From Petrosia ficiformis (Eukaryota > Porifera > Demospongiae > Haplosclerida > Petrosiidae), in NCBI GenBank assembly GCA_947044365.1, contig OX345643.1:407501-471500 (forward strand): a stretch of DNA of 64,000 bases, written 5' to 3'. The first letter of the stretch is position 1, and every line of letters begins with the position of its first letter. Made by a program: the position numbers and the translations under genes. The notes beneath the pieces were generated by a model. It worked only from the letters and a program-made list of their open reading frames with translations. It made no database searches and was not told the origin of the DNA. This document shows positions 48,637 through 59,746 of this stretch, in pieces.

Positions 48637-51029
48637 TGTACTTATGTATGTACTTATGTATGTATGTATGTATATATGTATGCAAGTATGTATGTACGTA
48701 CGTACATATGTACACATGTACCTATATACGCATAAATGTATACATATATGTAGATATGTACGTAAGTATGTATGTATTATGTATGTACATCAGTATGTAC
48801 ATGTATGTATAATATGTATATACATTATTATTATACAGTACAGAGTATACTCTTGTTTATCTTGGCAAATCAAATTGTGTAACAGATAAGGTAAAGCCAC
48901 ACCCACTAAATCACCATGGCAACTATTAATACATACAATTAAACACAGCTAGGACAAACTCTAATAGATGATGCAGTTTCTCAAGTTTTGAATGACACAA
49001 GAAAACCAGAGGTAGATAATTTGGAAGTTATTTCTCACTACTAAAAGTTTCAATTAACTTCAAAATATGGTATTTATAATATCAATAGGTTGTTGTAATG
49101 AGTGTAGGCGAACAGATGGTATCGGTTACTGGAACGGTAAGATATAATATTTAATAATTTATAATTTCATTGTCCCTCATACATTAATATACATGACTGT
49201 AATATTATATACATGTATATATATATATAGTATTGTGTTTTTGTTTTAACATGTTAGTAACAACAATTCATGACCATTTTTAGTTATAGTTATAGTTATT
49301 GGGTGATAGTCAAAAATTATTGCCCACGCTGTGAAGTGTAGGCAGAAGGGTATGTAATCATATTGTGTGTGCGTGTGTGTGGTCGTAAAAATTTGGGAAA
49401 ACTACGAAGATTGGTGGCTGGAACGAGCTACTGGTAGACTATTATACAAGGATCAAAAATAATGAAGCTTTTGCTAAAAACGTTCGGTTTACAAAGTTAT
49501 CACAATTTTTATTTATTATAGTAAAAGTATAATTTTTATAATTAGAGTGTTTCTTCCATATTTACTGTAAATAGAAAGTCACACCCCATCCTTATTACTA
49601 AACTGTCTGTTTATGTATGAGTGAATGGTATATATATACGAAGGAGTGTAATATTTATGTATTTTAACAGACACCATTACTGAAATGTGGATATCAGTTA
49701 TTAGGAATATGTGGACAGTCAACTAATCATCAGTCATGTTTAGCTCTACTGGTATTAGAAGGGTATGTACAGGAAGATGGTGAACATCAAAAAAAGAGAC
49801 AATTTGCATGTCACGTTTGTGAAGCTCCAACTTCTGAATTTGTAAGAAAATGTTTATCTATATCTATATGTACGGAACTATGTGTGTACTGTGTATCTGT
49901 ATGTGTGTATCTATGTATGTATATATGTATGTGTGTATGTATGTGTGTATGTATGTGTGTATGTATGTATATATGTATGTGTGTACGTATGTATGTATGT
50001 ATGTATGTATGTATGTGTATATGTATGTATGTATGTATGTATGTATATATGTTTGTATGTATGTATGTATGTATGTATGTATGTATGTGTCTATACGTAC
50101 ACTGTTCTATGTGTGTATGTATGTATATATGTTTGTATGTATGTATGTGTGTATGTATGTATGCATGTATGTGTGTATGTATATATGTATGTGTGTATGT
50201 ATGTATATACATTAGGCCTGTGCGATAAAAAAACCTATATCACAATAATAATCCCAACTATCACGATTATCACGATAATTTGATTTCAAGAATAACTGAA
50301 TAACATAATTTATTTAATTTCAATTCAATGAATAAAAATTAAATTATTATTAAGGAGTAAGATTCTCAAATGCCTCTGTTATTGAGTGCTGACCTGGTTT
50401 AGACGGTTCAGACATACGGAACTAGTAGCTATTTTAGACGAAACACTATCATATTCATCTTTATGGTTGTATTGCAGATGGACGATCAAGTTAGTGGTAT
50501 CTCCTTTGTAAGACAGCGATTGCTTACACAAAACACAGTGAACTGTCCGTCTCTTCTTTTTATCCGGCTCCAGAAATTTCCCCTCTTGTGCTAGAAACCC
50601 GATATATTTCCAAACAGGACTTTTGGCCTTCTCTAAAGGTAGGTATTCAACGTTAGAAGCCATCGTTACTCGACGAGATGCTTGTAAGCCTTGTATCGAT
50701 TGAACAATGTGTGATCACGTGTGAGCAGTATGTACATGCGCAAATTATCGCGATAAGAATGTCAACATTATCATTATCGCAATAACAATTTCTTTTCACG
50801 ATTATCGCACAGGCCTAATGTACATGTATGTATGTCTATACATACACTGTGCTATGTGTGTATGTACATTATAAGTGTGTATCATATTTATTTATCATAC
50901 AGGCTCATTGTTTATGTTCTCATATAGGTTAGTAATATGTAAATAGCTCAATTTGTTTATAATTATATTTTATTATTTATAGCTAAAGGTTTTGATCAAT
51001 CACTCACGACTTCCTCCTCTTCCTCATGA
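45577..51029 (+). CDS. RUN-domain protein with C-terminal PTB/PID-like domain
   Basis: Starts MAEKAPSQTSPSQQILKELK (45577-45637). The RUN domain follows over several small exons: HLVPFCESLEAAFRDGLK, PNSWWGFNKQDYWCWIEPLQ, SLQGRGRSFIRAALRYKLIT, ENLMEILFQTTELDFDLD, SSFLDETWVIP. RUN domains bind Rab/Rap-type GTPases or motors. A middle part (TLTLVWDDRLIILH, ELIVAIDDGCLVQQAGVEVW, KKYLPDGTLFGPVIRRQ) is not recognised. The last third looks like a PTB domain: YTLVYLGKSNCVTDKLGQTL, VVVMSVGEQMVSVTG, TPLLKCGYQLLGICGQST, and FACHVCEAPTSEF, then a 25-nt microexon (50903-50927) and the final exon (50983-51029) completing the C-terminal helix AHCLCSHIAKGFDQSL. I cannot name a vertebrate orthologue. A hAT-like element lies in the intron before the microexon. 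Confidence 0.72.
46040..46142. repeat. (GATA)n microsatellite
   Basis: Imperfect GATA array in an intron of the RUN/PTB gene. Confidence 0.8.
47826..48043. repeat. 28-bp minisatellite of CCAAT boxes
   Basis: Eight units of 28-31 bp, each beginning GACCAATCAGATCATCTG or GACCAATCACATCATCTG and ending TGTTCATT or TGTTCACAAGT. It starts six bases after a splice donor and is followed by CAGTATATAAATATACAC, a TATA-like sequence. Confidence 0.92.
48385..48832. repeat. (ATGT)n microsatellite
   Basis: About 450 bp of ATGT with ACGT and TATA variants, in an intron of the RUN/PTB gene after the IIQTKGE exon. Confidence 0.93.
49888..50212. repeat. (ATGT/GTGT)n microsatellite
   Basis: ATGT array, interrupted by the hAT-like element at 50213 and resuming after it at 50818. 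Confidence 0.93.
50213..50817. mobile_element. hAT-like element (605 bp) with TAGGCCTGTGCGATAA ends
   Basis: Terminal inverted repeats TAGGCCTGTGCGATAA (left) and TTATCGCACAGGCCTA-type ending (right: ATTATCGCACAGGCCTA). Flanks ATATACAT and ATGTACAT match at seven of eight bases, an 8-bp duplication as expected for hAT. Subterminal CGATAAT/TATCGCGATAA words. It holds a BED zinc-finger frame but no transposase catalytic domain, so it is an internally deleted copy. Confidence 0.8.
50379..50663 (-). CDS. BED-type zinc-finger fragment of a hAT transposase (94 aa)
   Basis: Starts MASNVEYLPLEKAKSPVWKY, with the BED finger VWKYIGF...CVLCKQSL...TTNLIVHLQYNH (C-x2-C and H-x4-H). BED fingers bind transposon ends and stand at the N-terminus of many hAT transposases. 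The RNase-H-like catalytic part is absent: the frame ends soon after the finger (NRLNQVSTQ). Could still give a small DNA-binding protein. Start chosen as the first ATG of the open frame. Confidence 0.7.
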   Translation of the reverse strand: MASNVEYLPLEKAKSPVWKYIGFLAQEGKFLEPDKKKRRTVHCVLCKQSLSYKGDTTNLIVHLQYNHKDEYDSVSSKIATSSVCLNRLNQVSTQ

Positions 51030-51039
51030 TATATGATAT

Positions 51040-51044
<5 letters not shown>

Positions 51045-51103
<59 letters not shown>

Positions 51104-51110
51104 ATTAGTT
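51045..51110. repeat. (AT)n(GT)n repeat
   Basis: ATATAT-GTGTGT-ATATAT run just downstream of the RUN/PTB stop. Confidence 0.8.
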
Positions 51111-51209
51111 TTATAATCGAAATATTACAGACACTTCAAAATCACATGATGTACTAGTAACATAATTGATTGGAGGGGCGGACTCTTCATTTCACAACTA
51201 GTTTTCTCT

Positions 51210-51668
51210 CTATTCTCGTTTGATTTGTAGATTATGAATACATCGTCTAGTTGTATATGCAGTTGCTAGGTAACCAGCGATCAATGCAGAACCTGTAAAG
51301 AAATAATGTTACCATGGTTACTCGAGAAGTAAATAATGAATAATTAATTTACGTACCACATATTGTTAATGGTTTATATTTCTGTGGTACTAAATGAGAT
51401 ACAGCTGGTAATTTTATTACTGGATAGCCGACTCCAATGACTAAAATAATTAACTAATTAAATATTCATTGATTAACATATCTCATTAATGATAACGACC
51501 TAGTGGTATAGTAAGTAAGCCGATCTTCATACCGTGATTCTTACATTGACTTAATTTCAAAAGTTCCTACAAAATGTAATAATAACAAATATTATCACCC
51601 TCTATGTAATTATACTGGCCTCAGCTTACAGGATGTTGATTAGCTGTAATTTGATTGACTCTGTCCAT
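51210..51668 (-). CDS. TMEM141: TMEM141-like small membrane protein (90 aa, 4 exons)
   Basis: Exons 51668-51630, 51566-51500, 51440-51357 and 51292-51210 give 91 codons. The start MDRVNQITANQHPELLKLSQ resembles the TMEM141 start (V-D-x-V-A-A-K-H-P-x-L-x-x-Y-x-A-C-Q), followed by CKNHGMKIGLLTIPLVIGVG (first membrane segment), a polar loop, and CGSALIAGYLATAYTTRRC (second membrane segment). Two-helix protein of unknown function; similarity judged by eye. It shares a 70-bp divergent spacer with the double-BTB gene. Confidence 0.65.
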
Positions 51669-51738
51669 CACACCAGAAACATTATCTGATATTACCTAAC
51701 ATCAGTGGGTGTGACAGTTTTAAAATAACACAGCAACT
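51669..51738. promoter_or_regulatory. Bidirectional promoter TMEM141-like / double-BTB gene
   Basis: Only 70 bp separate the two ATG codons. No TATA or CCAAT box seen; the transcripts may overlap at their 5' ends. Confidence 0.5.
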
Positions 51739-51920
51739 ATGCTAAGGAGAAGAAATCCGTTGAAAAGTAATGAAGAATTAGTACAACAGCTAATAGGAAG
51801 ATGGAAGGTAAGATAAATATATATATATTTATATATATCAGGGTTTTCATGGGCTCCTAAATATATATATTTATATATATATATATTTAAATTAATTAAT
51901 TAATTTATTTATTATTATTA

Positions 51921-51970
<50 letters not shown>

Positions 51971-52499
51971 TTATATATATAAGTATTATAGTTTATACAT
52001 ATATATATATATATATATATGTATAACACACAAATAAACATAAAAACAAACATATATACATACACAGGTATATATACATACATACATACATACGTACATA
52101 TACACACATACATACATACATGCAAACAGATCGAGATGGCATATTGTAAGTCTGATAGTGATGATAGTGACAGTAGTGAGGGAGAGAGTGACTCAAACGA
52201 TAAAACAGGTTTAGTGGGTTTAGCTGAGGAGTTAAAAGGGTAAGTAGTATAGATTAATTTATCGAATCAATCTCACACCCACTCATTTAATGAAGGGTGG
52301 AGTTCACTTTAGATGAACAATACGACTTGACATGGCACCTCCCTCGTGGTATGGAACGGAATTCTCTATTTCATGCAAATGCTTATGATGTGGATAGAAG
52401 TGAAATAGAATTAATGGGAGCAGCTGATGGTCAATCGTATATATTTAGAGTAATTATAATTCATACTATCAGTCGTACATACATACATACATACATACA

Positions 52500-52533
<34 letters not shown>

Positions 52534-52552
52534 CATATATACATACATAAAT

Positions 52553-52599
<47 letters not shown>

Positions 52600-55500
52600 T
52601 ACTCTTCTATTAGTGTAATGTTATTGATGATACTGTAGAGTTAATTTGCCCTGCTAATCCCCATGCTGAATTAGTGATTGTAGTGAAAAAGGTAAGAATA
52701 ATGACATCTCATTTTCAGTCTCATTCTCATACCACCTGATCAAATAGCTATTCTCAAACCATCAGAATAGGTTCGAGTCTTATATATATCACCATAGGTT
52801 ACTGAAGGGTGTGGAGGTAATTTTTCCTTGCTTAATGCATTACATCAAGGATACTTCAGTGATGTTAACATTCGATCGGTTGATGGACAACAGGTGAGTT
52901 ATATTGTACCCACCTTCTAACTACGAAAGAGATCCACATTGCTTTCAGTTCTCTGCACATCGTGTTATTTTGGGTGTGACATGTACTGGTGTACGTTATC
53001 GTGAATGGGAAGTTCTGTTATCTGGTGTTTCTTCGTCAGCTCTTAAGGCAGCACTTCAGTAAGTGTTCAACACTCTCTTAGCTTGATCTATTTTAGTTTT
53101 TTTTATATTTCTAATAGTTATATGTACACCTCCTCACTACCTTGTGATATAAGTGATGATGTAGCGAAAGAGCTGTCAGAATTAGCATCTAAAAATGGAA
53201 AATTGACTCATTTAAAAGAACTTTGTTTGGCCTATATTGATAGTTATACTCTGAAGAAAAGTATATAATAATACTTTATCCATCCATCCATTCATCCATC
53301 CATCCATCCATCATCCATTCATTCATCCATCCATCCATCCATTTCCATCCATCCATCCATTCATCCACCCATCCATTCATCCATCTATCCATTCATCCAT
53401 CCATCCATCCATTCATCCACCCATCCATTCATCCATCTATCCATTCATCCATCCATTCATTCATCCATCCATCCATCATCCACCCATCCATTCATTCATC
53501 CATCCATTCATTCATCCATCCATCCATCATCCACCCATCCATTCATTCATCCATCCATCCATTTCCATTCATTCATCCATTCATCCACCCATCCATTCAT
53601 CCCTTCATCCCTTCATCCATTCATCCATCCATCCATCCATTCATTCATCCACCCATCCCTTCATCCATTCATCCATCCATTCATTCATCCATCCATCCAT
53701 CATCCACCCATCCATTCATTCATCCATCCATCCATTTCCATTCATCCATCCATTCATCCATCCATCCATTCATCCCTTCATCCATCCATCCATCCATTCA
53801 TCCATCCATCCATTCATTCATCCACCCATCCCTTCATCCATTCATCCATCCATCCATCCATCCATTCATCTATCTATCTAACTAGGACTACAAGATATAG
53901 TCGATAGTTTAATTCATTCATTTGATGTTGGTAGACAAATGATAGAAAGTACGGAAATGAACGATCCAGCTAAAATATCTTACGCAATCAAGCAACTTGC
54001 AAAAGAGGTTGCCATTGGTGAGTACATATCATGTGACTGTCACATGACAAGACATGTGACTGTTATATAATTGATCCAGGTATTTCCAGATTTGCTCTGC
54101 TTTGTCAATTATATACAAAAAATAAACAAGATATGACTTTAAGAGAGAAGAAGGAGGTGTTAGAGTACGTTCAAGCTCGTGTTGTTGTGTGTCTGGATAA
54201 CGGACGAGAACTACTACAATTGATACTGGCCAAATGGACAAGTCTTACTGACACACAGAAACAAGAGATTGCAGCATATATCATACCAGAGGTAAGTCCA
54301 TCTTAAGACACGACCCCTGTAATATGTAATTATAATTATAGGAAGTGACTGTTTGGTCTACTGCGTATTTTTAACTCTTGTGATTCCGCTTCGAACAGGA
54401 AGCCAAAGAAATTTTGTTTTCTAATGAGCTATTTTTAATAATCTTAGTTGAGTTGACGAGTTGATGCTTCCTACAAAATTATAGGATGATATCTTTGTAA
54501 AAGTTAGCGTTTGATCCAAATTGTTTTGGTAAAGATCACATGCTGGTCACATGATGTGTACATAAAGTTTAGTGACTTCACTAAATTTGATAAAATGCTA
54601 GTTATTAATAGTTATTAATAGTTATTAATAGTTATTAATTTTATGATTTTAAAAAATAGGTTGAGCGAATTTGGGATCTGCTGAATACTCATGCTAGTGA
54701 ATTACATGGAGCTGTAGGAGATCTTGAAAAAAAGGAGAAAGTAGGTATCATACATGGGCGTGGCCTACATTGGAAGATATCCACTGCATTACAATTTAAC
54801 TCAAGATTAAAAGAAGTTCGAAGATTAAAGAAATTTAATAAGGAATTTAATGATTTTGTTCGTGTTGGAGGAGCTAAAAGGTGACTGTGATTTTAAGATA
54901 GTTGTGGTATCACATGATGATACATGTGATCAGTGGATCATTGAGTAAATATGTCCCAATGTCCTTATTGATAGTCACATGATAATGGTCATGTGATAAT
55001 GGGTGTGGTCACATACTGTCTATTTCATTATAGGCAATGGTTTATAGAGCTCAATGAGGAAGAGAAAGTAAGCTGGATATTACGTGTGATAAGAGAAGCT
55101 ATACAAGATGTGAGTAGTCATGTGACCTAAGGCATAAGTCACATGATATTTTAATGTTTTTAGGCTGAAGAACTCATACAGAAACTGGAAGATATAAAAA
55201 AGAAGATTTTATTAGCTAATGCACTTGATTGGAGCAGTTATAAATTAACTGTTTCATTAACATGTTCATATGTGGTAAGTCAACCTCTCCACCTCCTCTT
55301 CCTCCTCCTCCTCCTTCTCCTTTTCATCCTCCTCCTCCTCCTCCTTCTCCTCCTCCTTCTCCTTTCCTCCTCTTCCTCCTCCTCCTCCTCCTCTTCCTTC
55401 TCCTCCTCCACCTCCTCCTTCCCTATTTGTCTTACTAAACCGATTATTTGTTTTCATCCATACTCTTTCTCCTATCAAGTCATGGGCACTGAATAAGCTC

Positions 55501-57382
55501 CTTAGTCTCAAAGGTCCTATCAAACCAGCTGTCACAAGTCTTTGTCATTTTATTGGACAAAATGATGTTAATATGACATTAGTACATCTTGGATTACTCG
55601 ATCCTTCTGATATCATTGATGATTCACAACCTCCAACCATACCTCCTTTACCTGGTTTAGGAAAGGTACATGTATGTATGTATGTATGTATGTGCGTATG
55701 TGCGTATGTATGTGTGTGTGTGTGTGTAAGTATGTATGTATGTATGTATGTACATAGGTATGTATGTATGTATGTATGTATGTATGTATGTATGTATGTA
55801 TGTATGTGCGTATGTATGTGTGTGTGTGTGTGTAAGTATGTATGTATGTATGTATGTACATAGGTATGTATGTATGTATGTATGTATGTATGTATGTATG
55901 TATGTATGTATGTGCGTATGTATGTATGTGCGTATGTATGTGTGTGTGTATGTGTGTGTAAGTATGTATGTATGTATGTATGTACATAGGTATGTATGTA
56001 TGTATGTATGTATGTATGTATGTATGTACAATGTATGTATACTATGTACATGTATATGTACGTATGTGTGTATGTATGTATGTATGTATATATGTAATGT
56101 TATTATACTTATGTTTTCTCAGTATAATCCTGAACAACTATCCGAGTCATGTGTTCGATTGCTAGAGACACATGAAATGTCAGATATGCATTTAGTACTT
56201 GTTGATCCTCAAACACACAATTCTTCAGACTCTGTCCATCCATTTACAGATGAAGGGACGAAGCAAAGTAGTATAGTAATACCAGCACATAGGTGACTAT
56301 ATTTATATGAGAGTATAATCCTTAAGAAATAATTTTAATCACTGTCCATTAATTAGAGTATATATGGTATATTATTTAGGGTTATATTGGCTGCTCGAAG
56401 TGAATGGTTCCAAAGAGCTTTACAATCTGGTATGAAAGAAGACAGAGATAGAAGGTCATTATTTATTCATGATAATAATATTCACGACAATTAATTAATT
56501 TTAATTATATTCATGACCTCTACAGGATAGTTGTTCAAGATATTGAGGAGAGCTTGTTTCGTACATTTTTGGAATATTTGTACGGCAAACCTTTTGATTT
56601 TGATAAGATGAGTATACAAGAGTTAGTGGAGTTGTTAGCTGTTGCTGATAGATTTGAGGTAAGAGAGGAGAGAACTGAATCTAGAGATTACGAGAGGGAT
56701 GGGTTGAGGAGGGGAAGGGTAATTATTAGCAAGATAGGTAATTAAAGATGGAGGGAAGGATAATTAAGGATGGAGGGAGGGGTAATTAAGGAGATAGGTA
56801 ATTAAGGAGGGTGGGAGGGGTAATTAAGGAGGTAGGTAATTAATGATGGAGGGAGGGGTAATTAAGGAGGTAGGTAATTAGGGATGGAGGGAGGGAGAAA
56901 AAGAGCAAAAGATATTTTATTTTCGTGTTTGCAGACTTCATCACTTAGACTGCTTTGTGAGAGTCAATTGGTTGCTAAGATACAAGACAAGACTGTATTC
57001 CAGCTATTAGTTGCAGCTGATCAGTTTAGCGCTACTCAACTAAGAGTATGTGTAATATTATAGTAAACGTATTGATCATAATGACCACATCCAATAGGAA
57101 CAGTCCTTACATCATATATTAAATAATCCTGATGTGATTATGACTGATGTGGATGGATATAGTGACCTCCCCTCTGAAATAAAACAAGAAGTGAGACAGC
57201 TGCTCTCTGGGACACAAGACCCAACGTAATTATAATAAAACACACACACACATAACAATATCAGTGTATTAAAGAGTATTGTGTGTACACTATGTTTGTA
57301 ATGTATGTGTGTGTGTGTGTGTGTATGTGTGTGTGTGTGTGTGTGTCTGTGTCTGTGTCTGTGTGTGTGTGTGTCTGTGTCT

Positions 57383-57436
<54 letters not shown>

Positions 57437-57940
57437 ATGTATGTATATATGTATATATGTTTGTAGGTATGTACATGTATGTATGTATGTTTGTATGTAT
57501 GTTTGTATGTACGTATGTATTTACATTTATACCACATGTATAACTAAACCATACATGTACATGTATGTATGTAAGTACATACATACTATAATGATAATAA
57601 TGATCATTATAATTATTATAGGCAATTTGGTCCTCATAGACCTAAAACTGAACCAGACACACTGGCATTGTTAAACGAAATGGTCCCAGAGCTGAAGTTA
57701 CTAGAGGAACATCCTCATGGATATACTCATACGGATTTAGATTCCGAAGATAAGGTCCTACGTCTTCAAGATAATTGGTCTATTGGAGATGACAATACTG
57801 CTTTACAATCTACAATTGAGCAACTTCGTTTGATTGTAGGTGATGATCCTTCAGACGAAATCCTAAAAAATATTGTGTTAGCAGCTGATCTTGATGTAAA
57901 TAGAGCGTTAAATTATTATTTTGGGACACAGGAACCATAA
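51739..57940 (+). CDS. Double BTB/POZ protein with C-terminal UBA/CUE-like motif
   Basis: Starts [20 protein letters not shown]; exon 2 (about 52133) has an acidic Ser/Asp-rich stretch ([17 protein letters not shown]). BTB 1: [44 protein letters not shown] long helical middle part follows ([60 protein letters not shown]). BTB 2: [71 protein letters not shown]. The end ([20 protein letters not shown] and [13 protein letters not shown]) resembles a UBA/CUE/HBS1-N ubiquitin-binding helix bundle. BTB proteins often recruit substrates to CUL3 ligases; here that is inference. Not assigned to a named family. Introns contain several very long simple repeats. Confidence 0.75.
51830..52022. repeat. (AT)n and ATATAT-rich repeat
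   Basis: First intron of the double-BTB gene; almost pure A/T, with long TATA runs, then ACATACAT up to the acceptor at about 52131. Confidence 0.88.
52475..52605. repeat. (ACAT)n and (CA)n microsatellite
   Basis: Intron directly after the SYIFR exon; reads ACAT on the sense strand, the minority orientation. Confidence 0.93.
53277..53880. repeat. (ATCC/ATTC)n microsatellite, 600 bp
   Basis: The largest simple repeat here; CATTTCCATTCATTC and CACCCATCCATTCATT interruptions recur, giving higher-order units of roughly 60-130 bp. Fills the intron between YTLKK and the [12 protein letters not shown] exon. Confidence 0.95.
55270..55425. repeat. (TCC)n pyrimidine tract
   Basis: CCTCCT/TTCTCC tract in an intron of the double-BTB gene. 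Confidence 0.92.
55670..56095. repeat. Higher-order (ATGT)n repeat
   Basis: ATGT array in which a block of about 125 bp (GTGCGTATGTATGTGTGTGT, TAAGTATG, TACATAGGTATG) is repeated three times. Confidence 0.93.
56730..56895. repeat. GGGAGGGGTAATTAAGGA minisatellite
   Basis: About six imperfect copies of a roughly 30-bp unit (GGAGGGAGGGGTAATTAAGG plus AGGTAATTA) in an intron of the double-BTB gene. Confidence 0.85.
57290..57560. repeat. (GT)n and (ATGT)n microsatellite
   Basis: GTGTGTCT/GTGTCT followed by ATGT units in the last intron of the double-BTB gene. Confidence 0.93.
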
Positions 57941-58073
57941 AAACATTGTCACATGATTATCACATGATCTGATCGGTGATACCATGGCAACCGTATTATA
58001 TTATATACATATTTTTATTTAGTGTTTTATGCTATCATTTTTAATCATGAATAAATTTCTTTAAAATAAGAGT

Positions 58074-59402
58074 TCAATCAGATTTATGTCCCAATGATGT
58101 CACATGACTTTGGCTTGATGTCACTTGACTTGCACTATCAGTCACATGACTTTGATTTGTTCTCGTATTACGTTTCCTGCTTTGAGTAAAATGTTGGAGA
58201 AGAGACTTTATATTGTGCTTAAGATATTCACCAAAAAGTCTAATAGTGTTAACAATTTCACTCCAATTTCGATTAAGAAAATGTGTGTGTAATTTGTGAT
58301 GGAGAATTAGAGGGAACAGGAGAAGTGAATTCACTAGAAAGAGAATAGAGGACAGAAAATTAGAATTGAAACTTCGACAGAAATAGCTAGTCATTTAATT
58401 ACATATGTGTATTAGTAATAGCCCATATCGCAATTACTAATCATAATAATTATATTAGTATATTTATCACATTAGTACTCTCATCACAACTATTATAGTT
58501 AATAGTAATTGCACTACATAATAGTATATAGTAATCTCACTAGTAGTTTATTAGTAATTTATTAGTAATCTCGCTACATATGTTCAGGGCTGTGGAAATA
58601 GTGAGCCAACTGCCGGACATTTTGGCCTATTTTCACTACTCTTGTCCTGTTCCCCATATACTGTGTATAGTATACAGCTCAGTTTCAATTTACCGGACAT
58701 TCACTACAATGTCCTGCATGACTGACTGTTTCCACATCCCTGCATACATGTATGTTAGTATTTTCAGTATACTATAGTAATCTCACATATAACATGAACA
58801 GCAAAAGGAGTGGAAACAAAATGACCAACGTTTGATAAGACGATGGTTACTAGGATACCAATTCCATAGAACTATAAGAAAATAAAAAACATTGTTAAAT
58901 TAAGGAATGTTATTTTAATAATGATCACCTTTTTCGGTTCTTTCCCACGTAAATAAAAGATCACGCTAATAAGATGTGTCACAGACATGTGAATTTGAGA
59001 TGCTCTTCGACATATTTTGACAAAATCCTGCTCTTCACTGTCACCCCATTGTGGGATAAGTTTAAACCGGTTTGTCCTCTCTGATGTGACAGAAAATGCA
59101 TGAGATGCAGACAACGTCAAAAGCATTAACCCAAACAGAATCAGATAAGACAATGAGATTGCCATCAATAACCTGAAATAGAAAATATCATTTGATATCA
59201 TGTGATCATCATGTCATCCTCACATGATCACAGCATTAACTCCGGTAAAGACAGCCACAAGGTATAGCAAGTTTCGATCTTGGAGAGTAAGTACTCGAGT
59301 CAACCACACTAGCATTTGACGATATACATATAATCGACGATGCCAGTATCCCAGATACCATCGCTATAGAAAACAATAAATACCTACCTAGTACCTACCT
59401 GC

Positions 59403-59440
<38 letters not shown>

Positions 59441-59726
59441 ACATATGTATGTAATACTATGTATGTATGTATGTATGTATGTGTGTATGTATGTATGAAT
59501 GTATGTATGACTGCATGCATGACTGACTGACTGCATGCATACATGCATAAATATATGTATGTATGTATTTATCTATAATCACCTCTTCATCTTCTGAAGT
59601 GCTTTGAGTGTTTTGATTCGGAACTTGTGAATCTACAGACTCCGTCATCTCCAGCTTTTTAGCTAGCCACACCTTATCTGTGGTTCTTGTAATATTATGG
59701 ACCCAGGACCAGAAGGTGTGGTGCAT
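58074..59726 (-). CDS. Unrecognised multi-pass membrane protein (5 or more exons)
   Basis: Starts [20 protein letters not shown] (an ATG nine codons upstream, at 59753, is also in frame). Exons as read: to about 59583 (ending [12 protein letters not shown]), [20 protein letters not shown] with [14 protein letters not shown] (about 59362-59227), [20 protein letters not shown] with a soluble loop [20 protein letters not shown] (about 59173-58929), [20 protein letters not shown] (about 58875-58790), and [20 protein letters not shown] with a Ser/Thr/His-rich tail (about 58335-58074). Four or five hydrophobic segments. I do not recognise the family. It is head-to-head with FANCM. Confidence 0.6.
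58585..58742. mobile_element. hAT-like mini-element with CAGGGCTGTGGAAA ends
   Basis: Left end CAGGGCTGTGGAAATAGT; right end, on the other strand, CAGGGATGTGGAAACAGT. Internal inverted words CCGGACATT and GTCC..CAT. 158 bp without coding capacity, in an intron of the membrane-protein gene. Flanks ACATATGT and ATACATGT match at six of eight bases if one base is left on each side. Confidence 0.55.
59400..59580. repeat. (CTAT)n and (ATGT)n microsatellite
   Basis: CTAT run then ATGT/GACT/GCAT repeats in the first intron of the membrane-protein gene. Confidence 0.85.
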
Positions 59727-59746
59727 TAAATGGAGGGAATTTTGAG

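Noticed and set aside
48310..48890. Cys-Met-Tyr-Val and Thr-Tyr-Ile-His repeat reading frames (also 23830-24310, 49811-50283, 55545-56296, 57112-57674)
   Set aside because: Translations of ATGT/ACAT and GT/CA microsatellites, open in several frames at once; no real protein.
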